DNA of 64,000 nucleotides from Oceanicoccus sp. KOV_DT_Chl (GTDB taxonomy: Bacteria > Pseudomonadota > Gammaproteobacteria > Pseudomonadales > Dasaniaceae), in contig NZ_FQLF01000001.1 in assembly GCF_900120175.1 (NCBI RefSeq), positions 720,129 through 784,128 on the forward strand. The letters are read 5' to 3'. Positions 39,268 to 48,576 of the stretch are shown here, one piece after another. Within the stretch, counting starts at the first letter, position 1. Each line of letters begins with the position of its first letter. Both the position numbers and the translations under genes were made by a program. The notes beneath the pieces are model-generated. The model had not been told where the DNA came from and made no database searches. It worked only from the letters and a program-made list of their open reading frames with translations.

Positions 39268-40398
39268 TTAGTTAACTTCCAGAGGTTTTATTGCCAAAGC
39301 CGTTCTCAAGCGGCTACTCCCAAAAGCTGACATTTTGTCAAAGTCGGCACGGGCTATAGGCAAGTACTGGCAATCAATCGGTAACAGATTTTTTTCTGAA
39401 GGGTCCGGGTCGTGGACATATAGGCAGCGGTCATCGATACCGGTTACTGTAACCCAGTGCGGCGTTTTTTTACCGTCGAGTTGATAGGTGCTGATCAATA
39501 CCACTACGGCATAGCCTTGTTGCAACCAGTCGGCAATTTGTTGCTGGTTGATGTCGCCATAGTGAATGTTGATAGCTGGATGCGCTTCCGTACGTTGTAG
39601 AAATTGTTGATGCACTACATCCAGAATATTTTTCTTGTTGAGTTTACGCACGCCATCAATAAACAACGTGTCATGTGTGTTGAGCCAAACTTCAGTTTCA
39701 AAATTATTGTCACCAGCGGCTAGCGCTAAACCAAAAGGGTGACAGCCGCCGTGGCCGGAGGTCATAAAAATACTTGTCGCTTGCCGCCAGATATCCAGTT
39801 CCAGCTGTTGATCCATTCGCAATTCTGGTTCGAGGCTGGCCATGGCCATCATCAGTGCAGCTGGGCCACAAGTGAAGTTGGTGGTTTGACAATACCATGG
39901 CGTCTGTAATTGCAGGGTTTCCTGTTGTACCTGGGCAATAATTTTTTGCATGCGCAGGGCATCGCTGTGATCTTCATAGTAATCACTAAACTCGCCAAAA
40001 ATTCGATAGCCATTATTTTGGTAGAGGGCGATGGCCGTCTCATTATGCTTGGCAACTTCCAGTCGTAAAAATAATCGTCCTTGTTCAGCGGCGGCTTTTT
40101 CCAATGCTGATAATAATTGTCGGGCAACGCCTTGCCCGCGTGCTTCGGGTAAGCTCGCTAGCGAGTACAATCGCGCCAACCGGGTTCCTTGATGGCACCA
40201 AACCAGCCCATAACCCAGTATTTTTTGATGCTGCTGGGCTACCAATAAAATGCCATGCTCGGCTTTAATCCAGTGTCGAAAGCTGCGACGAGTGAGCCTG
40301 TCGCTGTCAAAGCAGCGATCTTCAATTGCCAATAGTGCATCTACATCGCTCAGTTCTGCTTCGCGAATATCAAGTTCGATGGGGGCGGCTAACGCCAT
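39268..40398 (-). CDS. GNAT acetyltransferase fused to a C39-like cysteine peptidase
   Basis: Residues 1-150 are a GNAT domain: IREAELSDVDALLAIEDRCF, then the acetyl-CoA loop EARGQGVARQLLSAL. Residues 165-370 are a papain-like peptidase of the C39 type: the catalytic cysteine in TTNFTCGPAALMMAMAS, the histidine in KKTPHWVTVTGIDDRC and the aspartate in LYVHDPDPS. There is no ABC transporter or membrane segment, so it is not a bacteriocin exporter. The start overlaps the preceding metallopeptidase stop by 10 bases. It is the last gene of a three-gene operon with a RimK-like ligase. Substrates are unknown. Confidence 0.85.
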   Translation of the reverse strand: MALAAPIELDIREAELSDVDALLAIEDRCFDSDRLTRRSFRHWIKAEHGILLVAQQHQKILGYGLVWCHQGTRLARLYSLASLPEARGQGVARQLLSALEKAAAEQGRLFLRLEVAKHNETAIALYQNNGYRIFGEFSDYYEDHSDALRMQKIIAQVQQETLQLQTPWYCQTTNFTCGPAALMMAMASLEPELRMDQQLELDIWRQATSIFMTSGHGGCHPFGLALAAGDNNFETEVWLNTHDTLFIDGVRKLNKKNILDVVHQQFLQRTEAHPAINIHYGDINQQQIADWLQQGYAVVVLISTYQLDGKKTPHWVTVTGIDDRCLYVHDPDPSEKNLLPIDCQYLPIARADFDKMSAFGSSRLRTALAIKPLEVN

Positions 40399-41495
40399 AC
40401 ATTGCTATCCAATAAATAATGAAATAATTGCCAGCCACGCATTAGCACTGACTGTTGCCATAAATGATCTTGCGGGCAGAAATGTTCGACCATCCGTTGC
40501 CTGATACTAGCCTGCTCATTACTACTCACTGAGCCTTCCAATTGCCATTTTCGGCGCCATAAGTCGTGATCATCAAGTAATACTTCAAACAGTGCATCAG
40601 TGCCGTAGCTACCGAATTCAAGGGTTAAAAAACAACCGCTATCCTCCATTAGCTGATGCCAGCGGTAATCTAACAGCCCTTGTTTAGGCACTGAAAATGA
40701 ACCGCCCTCAGCGGTTACGGCGACTGACTGTCCCAATAATTGCCTGGCGAAATGATTGCCGTTGCTACCACTGGGGTGGTCGGATATCAGCTCGCCATAA
40801 CCCCAGGGGCCGAGACCGGTATGTAAATCCATGACCAGTAATTCTCGACCTGCTAACGACCACTGTGCAATTAATTCATTAATGACTGTTTGCGCGTGCG
40901 CCGGGCTTTGGCCGCCATAAAAAGGTGCCCAGTTAATATGATACTGACCACCGCTTAATACTTTATCGAAATAGCTTTGTCCCCATTGCTGTTGTAACTG
41001 TTGCAATTGCTGGCGTCGAGAAATGCTGTCCAGCTGCATACAGGCTAACACGTGTTCATAGTCAGGATGGGGGATAGCTGTCTGGTTGAAATCAATAAAA
41101 TTGCGATTGAGATCAATACCCTGATGATCGCAGCGACGCGCTTGATCCATGCCCCAGGGGTTTAACGCGTGCAACATGACGACGGCTTTGTCTTCCGCTA
41201 ACCGGGTACCTTGAGCTGCCAGCTCAGCCAGAAAAAAACGTTGCAAGGCGCTACCACAATAGCCTTCGACACCGTGGGTACCACTTATTATAACCAGTAC
41301 TTTATTGGCTGAAGGGTTGCCAAAATAAATTGCGTCGCTGCTCCAGCTACTGGTCTCTCCAGGAAGCGTTAAATTCCATTGTAGCTGTTGATGTGGCAAA
41401 TGCTGATTGTCACAACGGCGTAAAAAATCTGTCCGACAGGCGTGGTAATCTTGCAGAAACCACGCTGCTGGTTGGCTTAATGTGTTTGCCTGCAT
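40389..41495 (-). CDS. DUF2817 / M14-like zinc metallopeptidase
   Basis: The 368-residue protein has zinc-carboxypeptidase features: the HxxE pair in SGTHGVEGYCGSAL, CDHQGIDLNRNFIDF, the third zinc ligand in VMDLHTGLGPWGYGEL, and the likely catalytic glutamate in FLTLEFGSYG. This is the DUF2817 branch, related to succinylglutamate desuccinylases and M14 peptidases. No signal peptide is seen, so it acts in the cytoplasm. It begins 1 base after the RimK-like ligase stop and overlaps the next gene, showing tight coupling. It may cleave an amide made by the ligase, but this is inferred. Confidence 0.82.
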   Translation of the reverse strand: MQANTLSQPAAWFLQDYHACRTDFLRRCDNQHLPHQQLQWNLTLPGETSSWSSDAIYFGNPSANKVLVIISGTHGVEGYCGSALQRFFLAELAAQGTRLAEDKAVVMLHALNPWGMDQARRCDHQGIDLNRNFIDFNQTAIPHPDYEHVLACMQLDSISRRQQLQQLQQQWGQSYFDKVLSGGQYHINWAPFYGGQSPAHAQTVINELIAQWSLAGRELLVMDLHTGLGPWGYGELISDHPSGSNGNHFARQLLGQSVAVTAEGGSFSVPKQGLLDYRWHQLMEDSGCFLTLEFGSYGTDALFEVLLDDHDLWRRKWQLEGSVSSNEQASIRQRMVEHFCPQDHLWQQSVLMRGWQLFHYLLDSNVWR

Positions 41496-41496
41496 A

Positions 41497-42957
41497 CTAG
41501 CGGCCTCTGGACTCCAGTCGGCGCAAAAATTCAGACATAATTTGCATATACAATTCTTCGCCCAGATATTTATCCTCTACCCCGCAGTCAATACTGGGGT
41601 TGTCATTGACTTCCAATACATAGGCCTTGCCATCAGTTTCTTTGATATCGATGCCATACAGACCATTGCCAACAACGGCTGCAGATTTCAGCGCTGCATT
41701 CAATACTGCTTTGGGAACTTCAAACGTGGGCAGGGTATCGAAACCGCCAGAGAAGAAGCGCTTGGAGTCATGGTTGTAAATTTGCCAGTGGTTACGCGCC
41801 ATATAGTAACGGCAGGCATAAATCGCCCGGCCATTAAGTACTCCCACTCGCCAATCGTAATCAGTGCGCAAGAATTCCTGTGCCAGTACTAGCGCCGAGT
41901 CTTTTAACAGGTCCTGTAGAGTCTGAAATAACACTTCGCGGTTTTCCGCTTTATAAACACCGCGTGAAAAAGAGCCTTCAGGCATTTTAAGCACGACAGG
42001 ATAGCCTAATTGTTGTTCCAGAGTATCAAGGGTGGCGTCACTACTATCGTTAATAAACAACGTCGTCAGGCTGGGTACCTTTTGATAGTTAAAAGCGTCG
42101 TGTAAAAACACTTTATTACAACAGCGTAAAATGGAATCCGGGTCATCAAGTACCACGAGCCCATTGGCTTCAGCTTCTGATGCCAAACGATAAGTATGGT
42201 GGTCAATTGCTGTAGTTTCACGAATAAACAGCGCGTCGAATTGATTGATATGCAGTAAATCGGCAGCAGTAACAGTCTGTACCCGTATTCCTAATTTTTC
42301 TCCCGCTTTAATGAAACGTGCAATAGCCAATTTGTCACTGGGTGGTACGGCTTCTTCGGGGTTAACTAACAGTGCCATGTCCCAGCGATATTGCTTGCTG
42401 GCACTGCTTTTTTGCCACTGTAATTGGGAATATTTTTGTAGCACCTCCAAACAGAAGGCCTGCTCTTGTTGGCTTAATTCTGGCAGTGAACAGCGCTCCA
42501 AATTAACAGCAACACCGGAAGCGGCAGCTACAAAACTGATTTTTAACAGGGGTGCAGGATATTGTTGGAACACCCGGTTAGCCAGTTTTTTATAGCGGCT
42601 ATCAATAACTTCACCCATGCACATGATATGGCTAACGGTTGCTATTTCCGTGTTGTCAGTTTCTACCAGTAACTCTTTACCTTTAAGCCACAGGCCATCA
42701 CCTTTATTGGCAAAGGTGCGCAAAGCATTAATAGTTTTAATACTGGGAAGTGCTTGATGATGGCGGGCTTCTGCCAGTAGTGAACAATAATACCCCTGGC
42801 TTAAATAGCGTTCGGTATTGCACAGGTTAATGACACGAATCTTTGGCTCATTGAGTTTCGGGTAGTCACGCAGATAAGTTTCAAAGCTAATCGCGTTTAA
42901 CGATGCTTGTTCAAGCGAGATGGTTTCGTCATCCACTACAAAAAGTGTCTTATACAT
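41497..42957 (-). CDS. RimK-like ATP-grasp ligase with an N-terminal RLAN-type domain
   Basis: The 486 residues have an N-terminal half unlike RimK itself (MYKTLFVVDDETISLEQA, YYCSLLAEARHHQALPSIKT), known in this family as the RimK-like N-terminal domain. A pre-ATP-grasp segment includes DALFIRETTAIDHHTYRLAS. The ATP-grasp core has GYPVVLKMPEGSFSRGVYKA, QEFLRTDYDWRVGVLNGRAI and the metal-binding YVLEVNDNPSIDCGVEDK. Members ligate amino acids to a carboxylate. With the metallopeptidase and GNAT-C39 genes in overlapping order it forms a probable make-and-cut amide system; the product is unknown. Confidence 0.87.
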   Translation of the reverse strand: MYKTLFVVDDETISLEQASLNAISFETYLRDYPKLNEPKIRVINLCNTERYLSQGYYCSLLAEARHHQALPSIKTINALRTFANKGDGLWLKGKELLVETDNTEIATVSHIMCMGEVIDSRYKKLANRVFQQYPAPLLKISFVAAASGVAVNLERCSLPELSQQEQAFCLEVLQKYSQLQWQKSSASKQYRWDMALLVNPEEAVPPSDKLAIARFIKAGEKLGIRVQTVTAADLLHINQFDALFIRETTAIDHHTYRLASEAEANGLVVLDDPDSILRCCNKVFLHDAFNYQKVPSLTTLFINDSSDATLDTLEQQLGYPVVLKMPEGSFSRGVYKAENREVLFQTLQDLLKDSALVLAQEFLRTDYDWRVGVLNGRAIYACRYYMARNHWQIYNHDSKRFFSGGFDTLPTFEVPKAVLNAALKSAAVVGNGLYGIDIKETDGKAYVLEVNDNPSIDCGVEDKYLGEELYMQIMSEFLRRLESRGR

Positions 42958-43302
42958 TCGTAGATCCAGTAGAGTGGAGTGATGCTTGGCACATCAATAG
43001 CGAACTGACGGTTGGGCACCCCAAGGCACTCGGGGTTAAAAAAATAGCTATTTACAGCAAAGATCAGGGTAGGGCAAGTATTATTAATAGCAAGCAAGGA
43101 AAAGTTATTTAATGATTCAAGTGCTGGTATTGGTCTGCGTATGAACTCGCATATCTTTGTCATAGATCAAGCTATTGCATCACCGCTGGCTTGGTCGGGA
43201 ATGTTAAGATCAAGAGGTAGTTTTTGATCATCTGATAAGGAATAACCTGCCACTAAAGCAAGGTGCCTGTATGTCTAGTAATGCTCGTTTTTACCTCCCC
43301 CA
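42958..43302. other. Divergent intergenic region between the ligase operon and the symporter
   Basis: About 345 bases contain no supported gene on either strand. The region should hold the promoter of the ligase operon on the minus strand and of the symporter on the plus strand. I see no clear operator or terminator. Confidence 0.4.
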
Positions 43303-44613
43303 TTGCACCATTTAACTGATCGGTTAGAGCGGTGGGTTAAAGGGCGCTTATGGTTGCAAGTCCTGATTGCTTTGGCACTGGGGATTGCATTGGGTTTCTT
43401 ACTAGGGCCTGAACTGGGTTTGGTGGATAAGAAAACGGTCCGAATTATTACTGCCTGGCTGGCGCTGCCAGGGCAAGTATTTTTGGCGTTAATACAGATG
43501 ATCGTCGTGCCGCTGGTAATCGCTTCTGTGGTACGCGGTTTAGCTGCGAACAGCGATCCCCAGGCATTGAAAAAAATTGGCTTGTTGGCACTGGCTTTTA
43601 TTATGTTCACCACCATTGTTGGTACTGTGGCCGGTATTGGTTTAGGCCAGATTATTCAACCGGGCCAGCACATAAATAGTGCTGCTTTGGATGATAGTAT
43701 GATGAGTGCTAGCGTATCTACGCAGACTGCTGGAGGTTTTCCGGCAGCAGAGGATATGCCTGAAAAAGTTATTTCGTTGTTCCCGAAAAACCCTATTGCC
43801 TCGATGGTATCCGGTGAGATGTTGCAGGTTATTTTATTTGCCTCTATTTTAGGGTTTGCCTTGATTTCCATCCCGGCAAAACAGGCACAGCCATTGTTCG
43901 ATCTATTGGGAGCATTGCAGGAAGTCAGTATGCGAGTGGTGTCCTGGGCAATGTATTTAGCGCCATTGGCGGTATTTGGGTTGATTAGTAGACTGGTGGC
44001 CAATTTAGGCATTGATGTGCTGACCGGCATGTTGATGTATGTGTTTACTGTGGTTAGTGGCTTATTGCTGTTAGCAATATTGTATGTGGTGATAATTAAA
44101 ATGGTAGGGGTGGTGAGTCTTCGCTATTTTTTTGCCCATATCAAAGAGTTGCTATTGCTCGCATTCTCGACCAGTAGCTCAGCGGCGGTGATGCCGCTGA
44201 CGTTGAAAGTCACTGAAGAAAATTTGCAAGTAAGAGCAGGTGTGGCCAGATTTTTAGTCCCGTTGGGTGCAACTATTAATATGACCGGCACTGCGCTTTA
44301 TCAAGGCGTTGCTACAGTATTTTTAGCGCAGGTTTTTCAAGTAGAGTTGACTTTTAGCAGTTATGTTTTTGTCGTGACTATGGCCATTGCCGCATCTATT
44401 GGCTCTCCTGCTACACCGGGTGCCGGTATTGTTATTTTGAGTATGGTACTGGAAGGGGTTGGCATTCCAGCGGCAGGGATTGCTTTGTTACTTGGGGTGG
44501 ATCGTATTTTGGATATGTGTCGTACTGCCATTAATGTATTGGGTGACGTGGTCATGTGCTGCGTGGTAGAAAAGTTATTACCTAAAGATTCCGCGATCGA
44601 GGATTCTAACTAG
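43303..44613 (+). CDS. Dicarboxylate/amino acid:cation symporter (DAACS family)
   Basis: This inner-membrane sodium- or proton-coupled transporter belongs to the GltP/DctA family, with about eight helices and re-entrant loops. Signatures are the serine-rich hairpin AFSTSSSAAVMPLTLKVTEE, VPLGATINMTGTALYQGVAT, GSPATPGAGIVIL, and GVDRILDMCRTAINVLGDVV. The substrate is aspartate, glutamate or a C4-dicarboxylate. The start is unsure: TTG 43303 gives 436 aa without a good ribosome site. ATG 43271 behind AAGGTG would join the frame if one T were missing from the run near 43288-43292, giving MSSNARFLPPP ahead of LHHLTDRL. Confidence 0.9.
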   Translation: MHHLTDRLERWVKGRLWLQVLIALALGIALGFLLGPELGLVDKKTVRIITAWLALPGQVFLALIQMIVVPLVIASVVRGLAANSDPQALKKIGLLALAFIMFTTIVGTVAGIGLGQIIQPGQHINSAALDDSMMSASVSTQTAGGFPAAEDMPEKVISLFPKNPIASMVSGEMLQVILFASILGFALISIPAKQAQPLFDLLGALQEVSMRVVSWAMYLAPLAVFGLISRLVANLGIDVLTGMLMYVFTVVSGLLLLAILYVVIIKMVGVVSLRYFFAHIKELLLLAFSTSSSAAVMPLTLKVTEENLQVRAGVARFLVPLGATINMTGTALYQGVATVFLAQVFQVELTFSSYVFVVTMAIAASIGSPATPGAGIVILSMVLEGVGIPAAGIALLLGVDRILDMCRTAINVLGDVVMCCVVEKLLPKDSAIEDSN

Positions 44614-44756
44614 CCGTATAATAGTCTGTGTATTCTTGTTGGCCTTTTGATAGTCCATGCTGTGGTCTTTTTTATCCATAGCGCATCGTGATACTATTTA
44701 GCTGCTGCGTTTCAGTAGCGACCCCATCAGTATTTTTAAAGAGGCAGTGTCCAATA

Positions 44757-45098
44757 ATGGAAACAGGCAGTGAATATTATTATGCATGGATTATTTATCT
44801 ATTAGCAGTCGCTGCTGCTCAATTATTACTTTGGAAAATTCTTTCCGGAATAAAGAATCGAGATATTACCACCGTGATGCAGTTACTGTTACTGGCGGTG
44901 CTGATAGTACCTGCTAGCCTTGAGCAGTCAGGCTATTGGGTTCCCAGTTTTATGGCAGCATTAATGGAGGGTATCAATTTAGGGTTTGAGGCTGCCTTAC
45001 CAAGAATATGGCCAATATTAATTGCCATGTTTATGTTTGTCGGAACTTCATTATTGTGGGCAATGCGACGGCGCAGTAGGCAGCAGCTAAGCCGATGA
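44757..45098 (+). CDS. Small membrane protein, unknown function
   Basis: I take ATG 44757 (METGSEYYYAWIIYLLAVAA). The 113 residues have three likely helices: AWIIYLLAVAAAQLLLWKIL, TTVMQLLLLAVLIVPASL and IWPILIAMFMFVGTSLLWAM, ending in the basic RRRSRQQLSR tail, which should face the cytoplasm. It lies about 190 bases ahead of the vWA protein gene and may be functionally tied to it by position. I do not recognise a characterised family. Confidence 0.65.
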   Translation: METGSEYYYAWIIYLLAVAAAQLLLWKILSGIKNRDITTVMQLLLLAVLIVPASLEQSGYWVPSFMAALMEGINLGFEAALPRIWPILIAMFMFVGTSLLWAMRRRSRQQLSR

Positions 45099-45291
45099 TA
45101 GATTCAATATGCCTGGGCGGATTATGCCTTGTATAGTTTCCTTTGGCCTTTGATGTGCTGTTGTTAATCTTCAAATACCTGCTATAACTAGTTGTTAATA
45201 TTGCTGTTTATTTGTTTTTATGGAAATAAACGCTGAATATTAACCGGGCAGCGATGTGGTGTAGCTGCCCTCAATGCGAGTTCCAGTCTGT

Positions 45292-46497
45292 ATGAAAAAA
45301 ATCCGGCTTGCGGTGTTGCCACTCATGGGCGTGTTATCAACGCTATTCATGCTGTTATTAAGTGGTCAGCTTAATGCCCAGCAGGCCACTGTGGAAAATA
45401 GTGCGATTGGCGCCTCTGCTCAAAGCCCTGATGTCAGGGTTGTCATCGATATCTCCGGAAGTATGAAACAGAATGACCCGCAGAATCTACGTCGTCCGGC
45501 GTTAGAGCTGTTGGTGCAATTATTCCCACCAGGTTCCAAGGCCGGGGTCTGGACCTTCGGTCAATGGGTTAATAATCTGGTTGCCAGCAAAGATGTTGAT
45601 CAGGCTTGGCGCGATAACGCATTGTCGCAAGCGCTCAAAATTAATTCGGTTGCATTACATACCAATATTCCTGCCGCTTTGCTCAAGGCCGTGGATGATA
45701 TTGATCAGCTAGACCCTGCCTATAAAGTGCACTTGATATTGTTAACAGACGGCATGGTCGATATTTCAAAATCGCCAGCTGAAAACGCTAAAGCCCGCGA
45801 CCAAATTATTAATCAGATTTTACCGCGGCTACGTGCAGCGGGCATTACTGTGCATACGGTTGCGCTGTCGCAAAATGCTGATCGCGAACTGATGGAGCGT
45901 TTAGCGGTTGAAACGAATGGTTTAGCAGCCGTTGCCGAAACCGCAGAAGATCTTACCAATATTTTTTTACAGGCTTTTGATGCGGCGGTACCAGTAGAGC
46001 AGGTGCCACTGGAAGGCAATACGTTTTTAGTTGATTCCAGTATTGAAGAATTTACGGCGCTAATCTTCCGCAAACCTGGCAGTGATGCTGCCGTATTGAT
46101 CTCACCAGAGAAGCAACAGTTCACCTTACAAAATCATTCCGATGATATTAAGTGGTTTCGCCAACAAAATTACGATTTGATTACGGTAACCCGCCCTTAT
46201 GAAGGTGAATGGACCATCAATGCTGAACTTGAGCCTAATAGTCGAGTCACCATCGTTAGTAATTTAAGCTTACAACTGGCGCCTTTGCCCAAGGCCAGTT
46301 TCGTGGGTGATAAATTAGAATTGATGGCGGCTCTACAAGAGCAGGATAAAACCATTACGCGTCCTGAGTTTCTGAATTTAATAGAAGTGTCAATGCAGGT
46401 GTTACGGCGCGATGATGGTGAGCAGTGGCGATATTCATTATCTGAAGTAGACCCATCCCGATGGACGGACACTTTATCGGTAATCTCGATATGCTGA
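45292..46497 (+). CDS. von Willebrand factor A domain protein, N-terminal part (frame broken)
   Basis: ATG 45292 gives a signal peptide (IRLAVLPLMGVLSTLFMLLL ... LNA) and then a vWA domain with an intact metal-ion site: VVIDISGSMKQNDP and HLILLTDGMVDIS. The domain is followed by a beta-rich region (VEQVPLEGNTFLVDSSIEEF). The frame ends early at 46497. Two single-base losses, a C at 46452-46454 and a T at 46499-46500, explain it: between them the code reads PIPMDGHFIGNLDMLN and then joins SGVYDVSVHADA of the next ORF. Repaired, 45292-47539 codes for 749 residues. The layout matches the gammaproteobacterial TIGR03503-like group as I recall it. Confidence 0.8.
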   Translation: MKKIRLAVLPLMGVLSTLFMLLLSGQLNAQQATVENSAIGASAQSPDVRVVIDISGSMKQNDPQNLRRPALELLVQLFPPGSKAGVWTFGQWVNNLVASKDVDQAWRDNALSQALKINSVALHTNIPAALLKAVDDIDQLDPAYKVHLILLTDGMVDISKSPAENAKARDQIINQILPRLRAAGITVHTVALSQNADRELMERLAVETNGLAAVAETAEDLTNIFLQAFDAAVPVEQVPLEGNTFLVDSSIEEFTALIFRKPGSDAAVLISPEKQQFTLQNHSDDIKWFRQQNYDLITVTRPYEGEWTINAELEPNSRVTIVSNLSLQLAPLPKASFVGDKLELMAALQEQDKTITRPEFLNLIEVSMQVLRRDDGEQWRYSLSEVDPSRWTDTLSVISIC

Positions 46498-46522
46498 ATT
46501 CAGTGGCGTTTATGATGTCTCA

Positions 46523-47539
46523 GTGCATGCTGATGCCAAAACTTTTCAGCGCAAAGTTAAGCAAACCATAGCGATACGTGAGGCGTTTGAGGTTCGTAGC
46601 CGCAGTACTAAGGACGATATTCCCAATCATACTGTTAGCCTTTTTGCCCGCAATGCGGATATTGATGGCGCTAATACGAGTGTTATGGCAACCCTGCTAT
46701 TGCCTGATGGCAGTAACCAGCAAGTATCGCTAGAGGCTAGTGCAGACCGGCGCTGGCAATTACTAATCGAAGGGGTAGGTCAGTCGGGTTTATATATTGT
46801 CAGTTTTGAAATCAGTGGTCGCTATAAAGATGGCACTGCCTTTAAGGTTAACACTAATCCGTTAGAAATAGAGCACGAAGTGCTTGGTTCGGAAATTATT
46901 CGACCGGTGCCAGTGGTGCCCGTGAGCCCGCCGCCTGAAGCTGAAAACACACCTGCTAAGCCCCAGCCTGAGTCAGAAGTGACGCCTGAGCCAGCAGAGC
47001 CGGTGGTCGAGGCTGCCGTTGAGCCCACACAGGAAGAAGGTATTAATTGGGGGCAAATTTTACTTTATGCGGGAATCGGTCTAGGTAATCTTTTAGTGTT
47101 AGCGCTAGGCTATTTTGCTTATAAGGCTGTGGCCAGTAGCCCCAGTGAATCGGCTATTCTTGAGGGGCCGGATGACATTGAAGTGGACGAGGATGAAGAT
47201 GAAGATGAAGATGATATTGAAGAGGATGATGAGGTTAGCGAGGGTGCGCTAGATGACCTTGATGAGGAGCCTGCAGTAGCTGCAGCCGCAGTGACTCCAG
47301 CGGTAGAAGATGCTGCCGAAGCTGAGTCTGATGAGATGGATACCGAAGCTATTGATGACCTTGAGGATGAATTACTCGATGTTGGTGAGGTCGATGTTGA
47401 AGACATTGATATCGATATCGATGATGTTGCTGTCGAGGATGAGGAAGAGTTAGAAGCAGAGCCCATGGACGACCTGGATGATATTTTAGATTTGCCTGAC
47501 GATGCCATCGATATCGACCCAGCCAGTGATGACAAATAA
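46523..47539 (+). CDS. vWA protein, C-terminal part: membrane anchor and acidic tail
   Basis: This frame continues the preceding ORF. It holds a second beta-rich domain (VSLFARNADIDGANTSVMAT), a proline/glutamate linker (PVVPVSPPPEAENTPAKPQP), and one membrane helix (WGQILLYAGIGLGNLLVLAL and GYFAYKAV). The cytoplasmic tail of about 130 residues is dominated by Asp and Glu (IEVDEDEDEDEDDIEEDD, and later VEDIDIDIDDVAVEDEEE). So the vWA domain lies outside the membrane and an acidic arm lies inside. Just downstream are a MoxR ATPase and a CoxE-like vWA protein. A separate start at 46523 is unlikely. Confidence 0.75.
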   Translation: MHADAKTFQRKVKQTIAIREAFEVRSRSTKDDIPNHTVSLFARNADIDGANTSVMATLLLPDGSNQQVSLEASADRRWQLLIEGVGQSGLYIVSFEISGRYKDGTAFKVNTNPLEIEHEVLGSEIIRPVPVVPVSPPPEAENTPAKPQPESEVTPEPAEPVVEAAVEPTQEEGINWGQILLYAGIGLGNLLVLALGYFAYKAVASSPSESAILEGPDDIEVDEDEDEDEDDIEEDDEVSEGALDDLDEEPAVAAAAVTPAVEDAAEAESDEMDTEAIDDLEDELLDVGEVDVEDIDIDIDDVAVEDEEELEAEPMDDLDDILDLPDDAIDIDPASDDK

Positions 47540-47557
47540 ATTATCTGACTATATGTA

Positions 47558-47580
47558 GGGGCTTTAAGAGCCCCTTTTTT
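47558..47580 (+). terminator. Rho-independent terminator after the vWA gene
   Basis: GGGGCT (47558-47563) pairs with AGCCCC (47569-47574) around TTAAG, followed by six T. It lies 19 bases after the stop of the vWA ORF and separates it from moxR. Confidence 0.9.
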
Positions 47581-47699
47581 GTGTTCGTATGTTTTAAAGT
47601 GGCCTATTTGGATAGTGTCGGTGGGCCGGTTCGCCACTTGCCATCATCATTAAGTCTGGTAGTCTAAACGCCCATTTTTTTGCTATAGATGATATTCCC

Positions 47700-48548
47700 A
47701 TGAAGTTTCAAGGCACTGATACCTACATCGCAACTGATGACTTACAAATGGCCGTAAATGCGGCGGTCACCCTGCAGCGTCCGTTGCTTATCAAGGGTGA
47801 GCCTGGTACCGGCAAAACCCTGTTAGCCGAACAAGTAGCAGAGTCTTTGGGGATGCCGCTCATTCAATGGCATATTAAATCCACCACTAAGGCCCAGCAG
47901 GGTTTGTATGACTATGATGCGGTATCGCGTTTACGGGATTCCCAGTTGGGTGATGAGAAAGTTCATGACATCAAGAATTACATCAAGAAAGGGAAGATGT
48001 GGGAGGCTTTTGAGTCTGATCAGCAAGTCGTATTGTTGATTGATGAAGTCGATAAAGCCGATATCGAATTTCCCAACGACCTGTTGGTTGAGTTGGATAA
48101 GATGGAGTTTTTTGTTTACGAGACGGGTGAAACTATAAAGGCCAAGCATCGTCCGATTATCATCATTACCAGTAATAACGAAAAAGAATTACCTGATGCT
48201 TTTTTGCGTCGCTGTTTCTTTCACTTCATCAATTTTCCTGACCGCGAAACCATGCAACGAATCGTTGATGTACATTACCCTAATATCCAGCAACAGTTAG
48301 TCACAGAGGCTTTGGAAGTGTTCTTTGACGTGCGGGCAATTCCAGGTTTAAAGAAAAAACCATCCACCTCTGAATTAATCGATTGGTTAAAGTTGTTGAT
48401 GGCTGATGACATCCCTGATGAAATTCTTAAAAATCGTGATGCCAGCAAAGCCATACCGCCATTGTATGGTGCATTGTTAAAGAACGAGCAAGATGTGCAT
48501 ATGCTTGAGCGTTTGGCCTTTATGCATCGTCGTGAGAGTCGCGGCTAG
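47700..48548 (+). CDS. MoxR-family AAA+ ATPase
   Basis: A chaperone-like ATPase that usually works with vWA proteins to assemble or activate complexes. The 282 residues show Walker A GEPGTGKTLLAEQVAESLG, the segment PLIQWHIKSTTKAQQGLYDY and Walker B VVLLIDEVDKADIEFPNDLL. The arginine finger region is PDAFLRRCFFHFINFPDRET. The vWA partner starts 28 bases downstream. The pair resembles RavA-ViaA-like and CoxD-CoxE-like couples in organisation. Confidence 0.94.
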   Translation: MKFQGTDTYIATDDLQMAVNAAVTLQRPLLIKGEPGTGKTLLAEQVAESLGMPLIQWHIKSTTKAQQGLYDYDAVSRLRDSQLGDEKVHDIKNYIKKGKMWEAFESDQQVVLLIDEVDKADIEFPNDLLVELDKMEFFVYETGETIKAKHRPIIIITSNNEKELPDAFLRRCFFHFINFPDRETMQRIVDVHYPNIQQQLVTEALEVFFDVRAIPGLKKKPSTSELIDWLKLLMADDIPDEILKNRDASKAIPPLYGALLKNEQDVHMLERLAFMHRRESRG

Positions 48549-48576
48549 TCACTGGGTGTGAACGGGTAGTTACTCT

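Noticed and set aside
47119..47637. Serine-rich 172-codon ORF on the minus strand
   Set aside because: It is the complement of the Asp/Glu-rich tail of the vWA protein; GAT/GAA codons read as ATC/TTC and TCA-type codons on the other strand. The plus-strand frame has better support.
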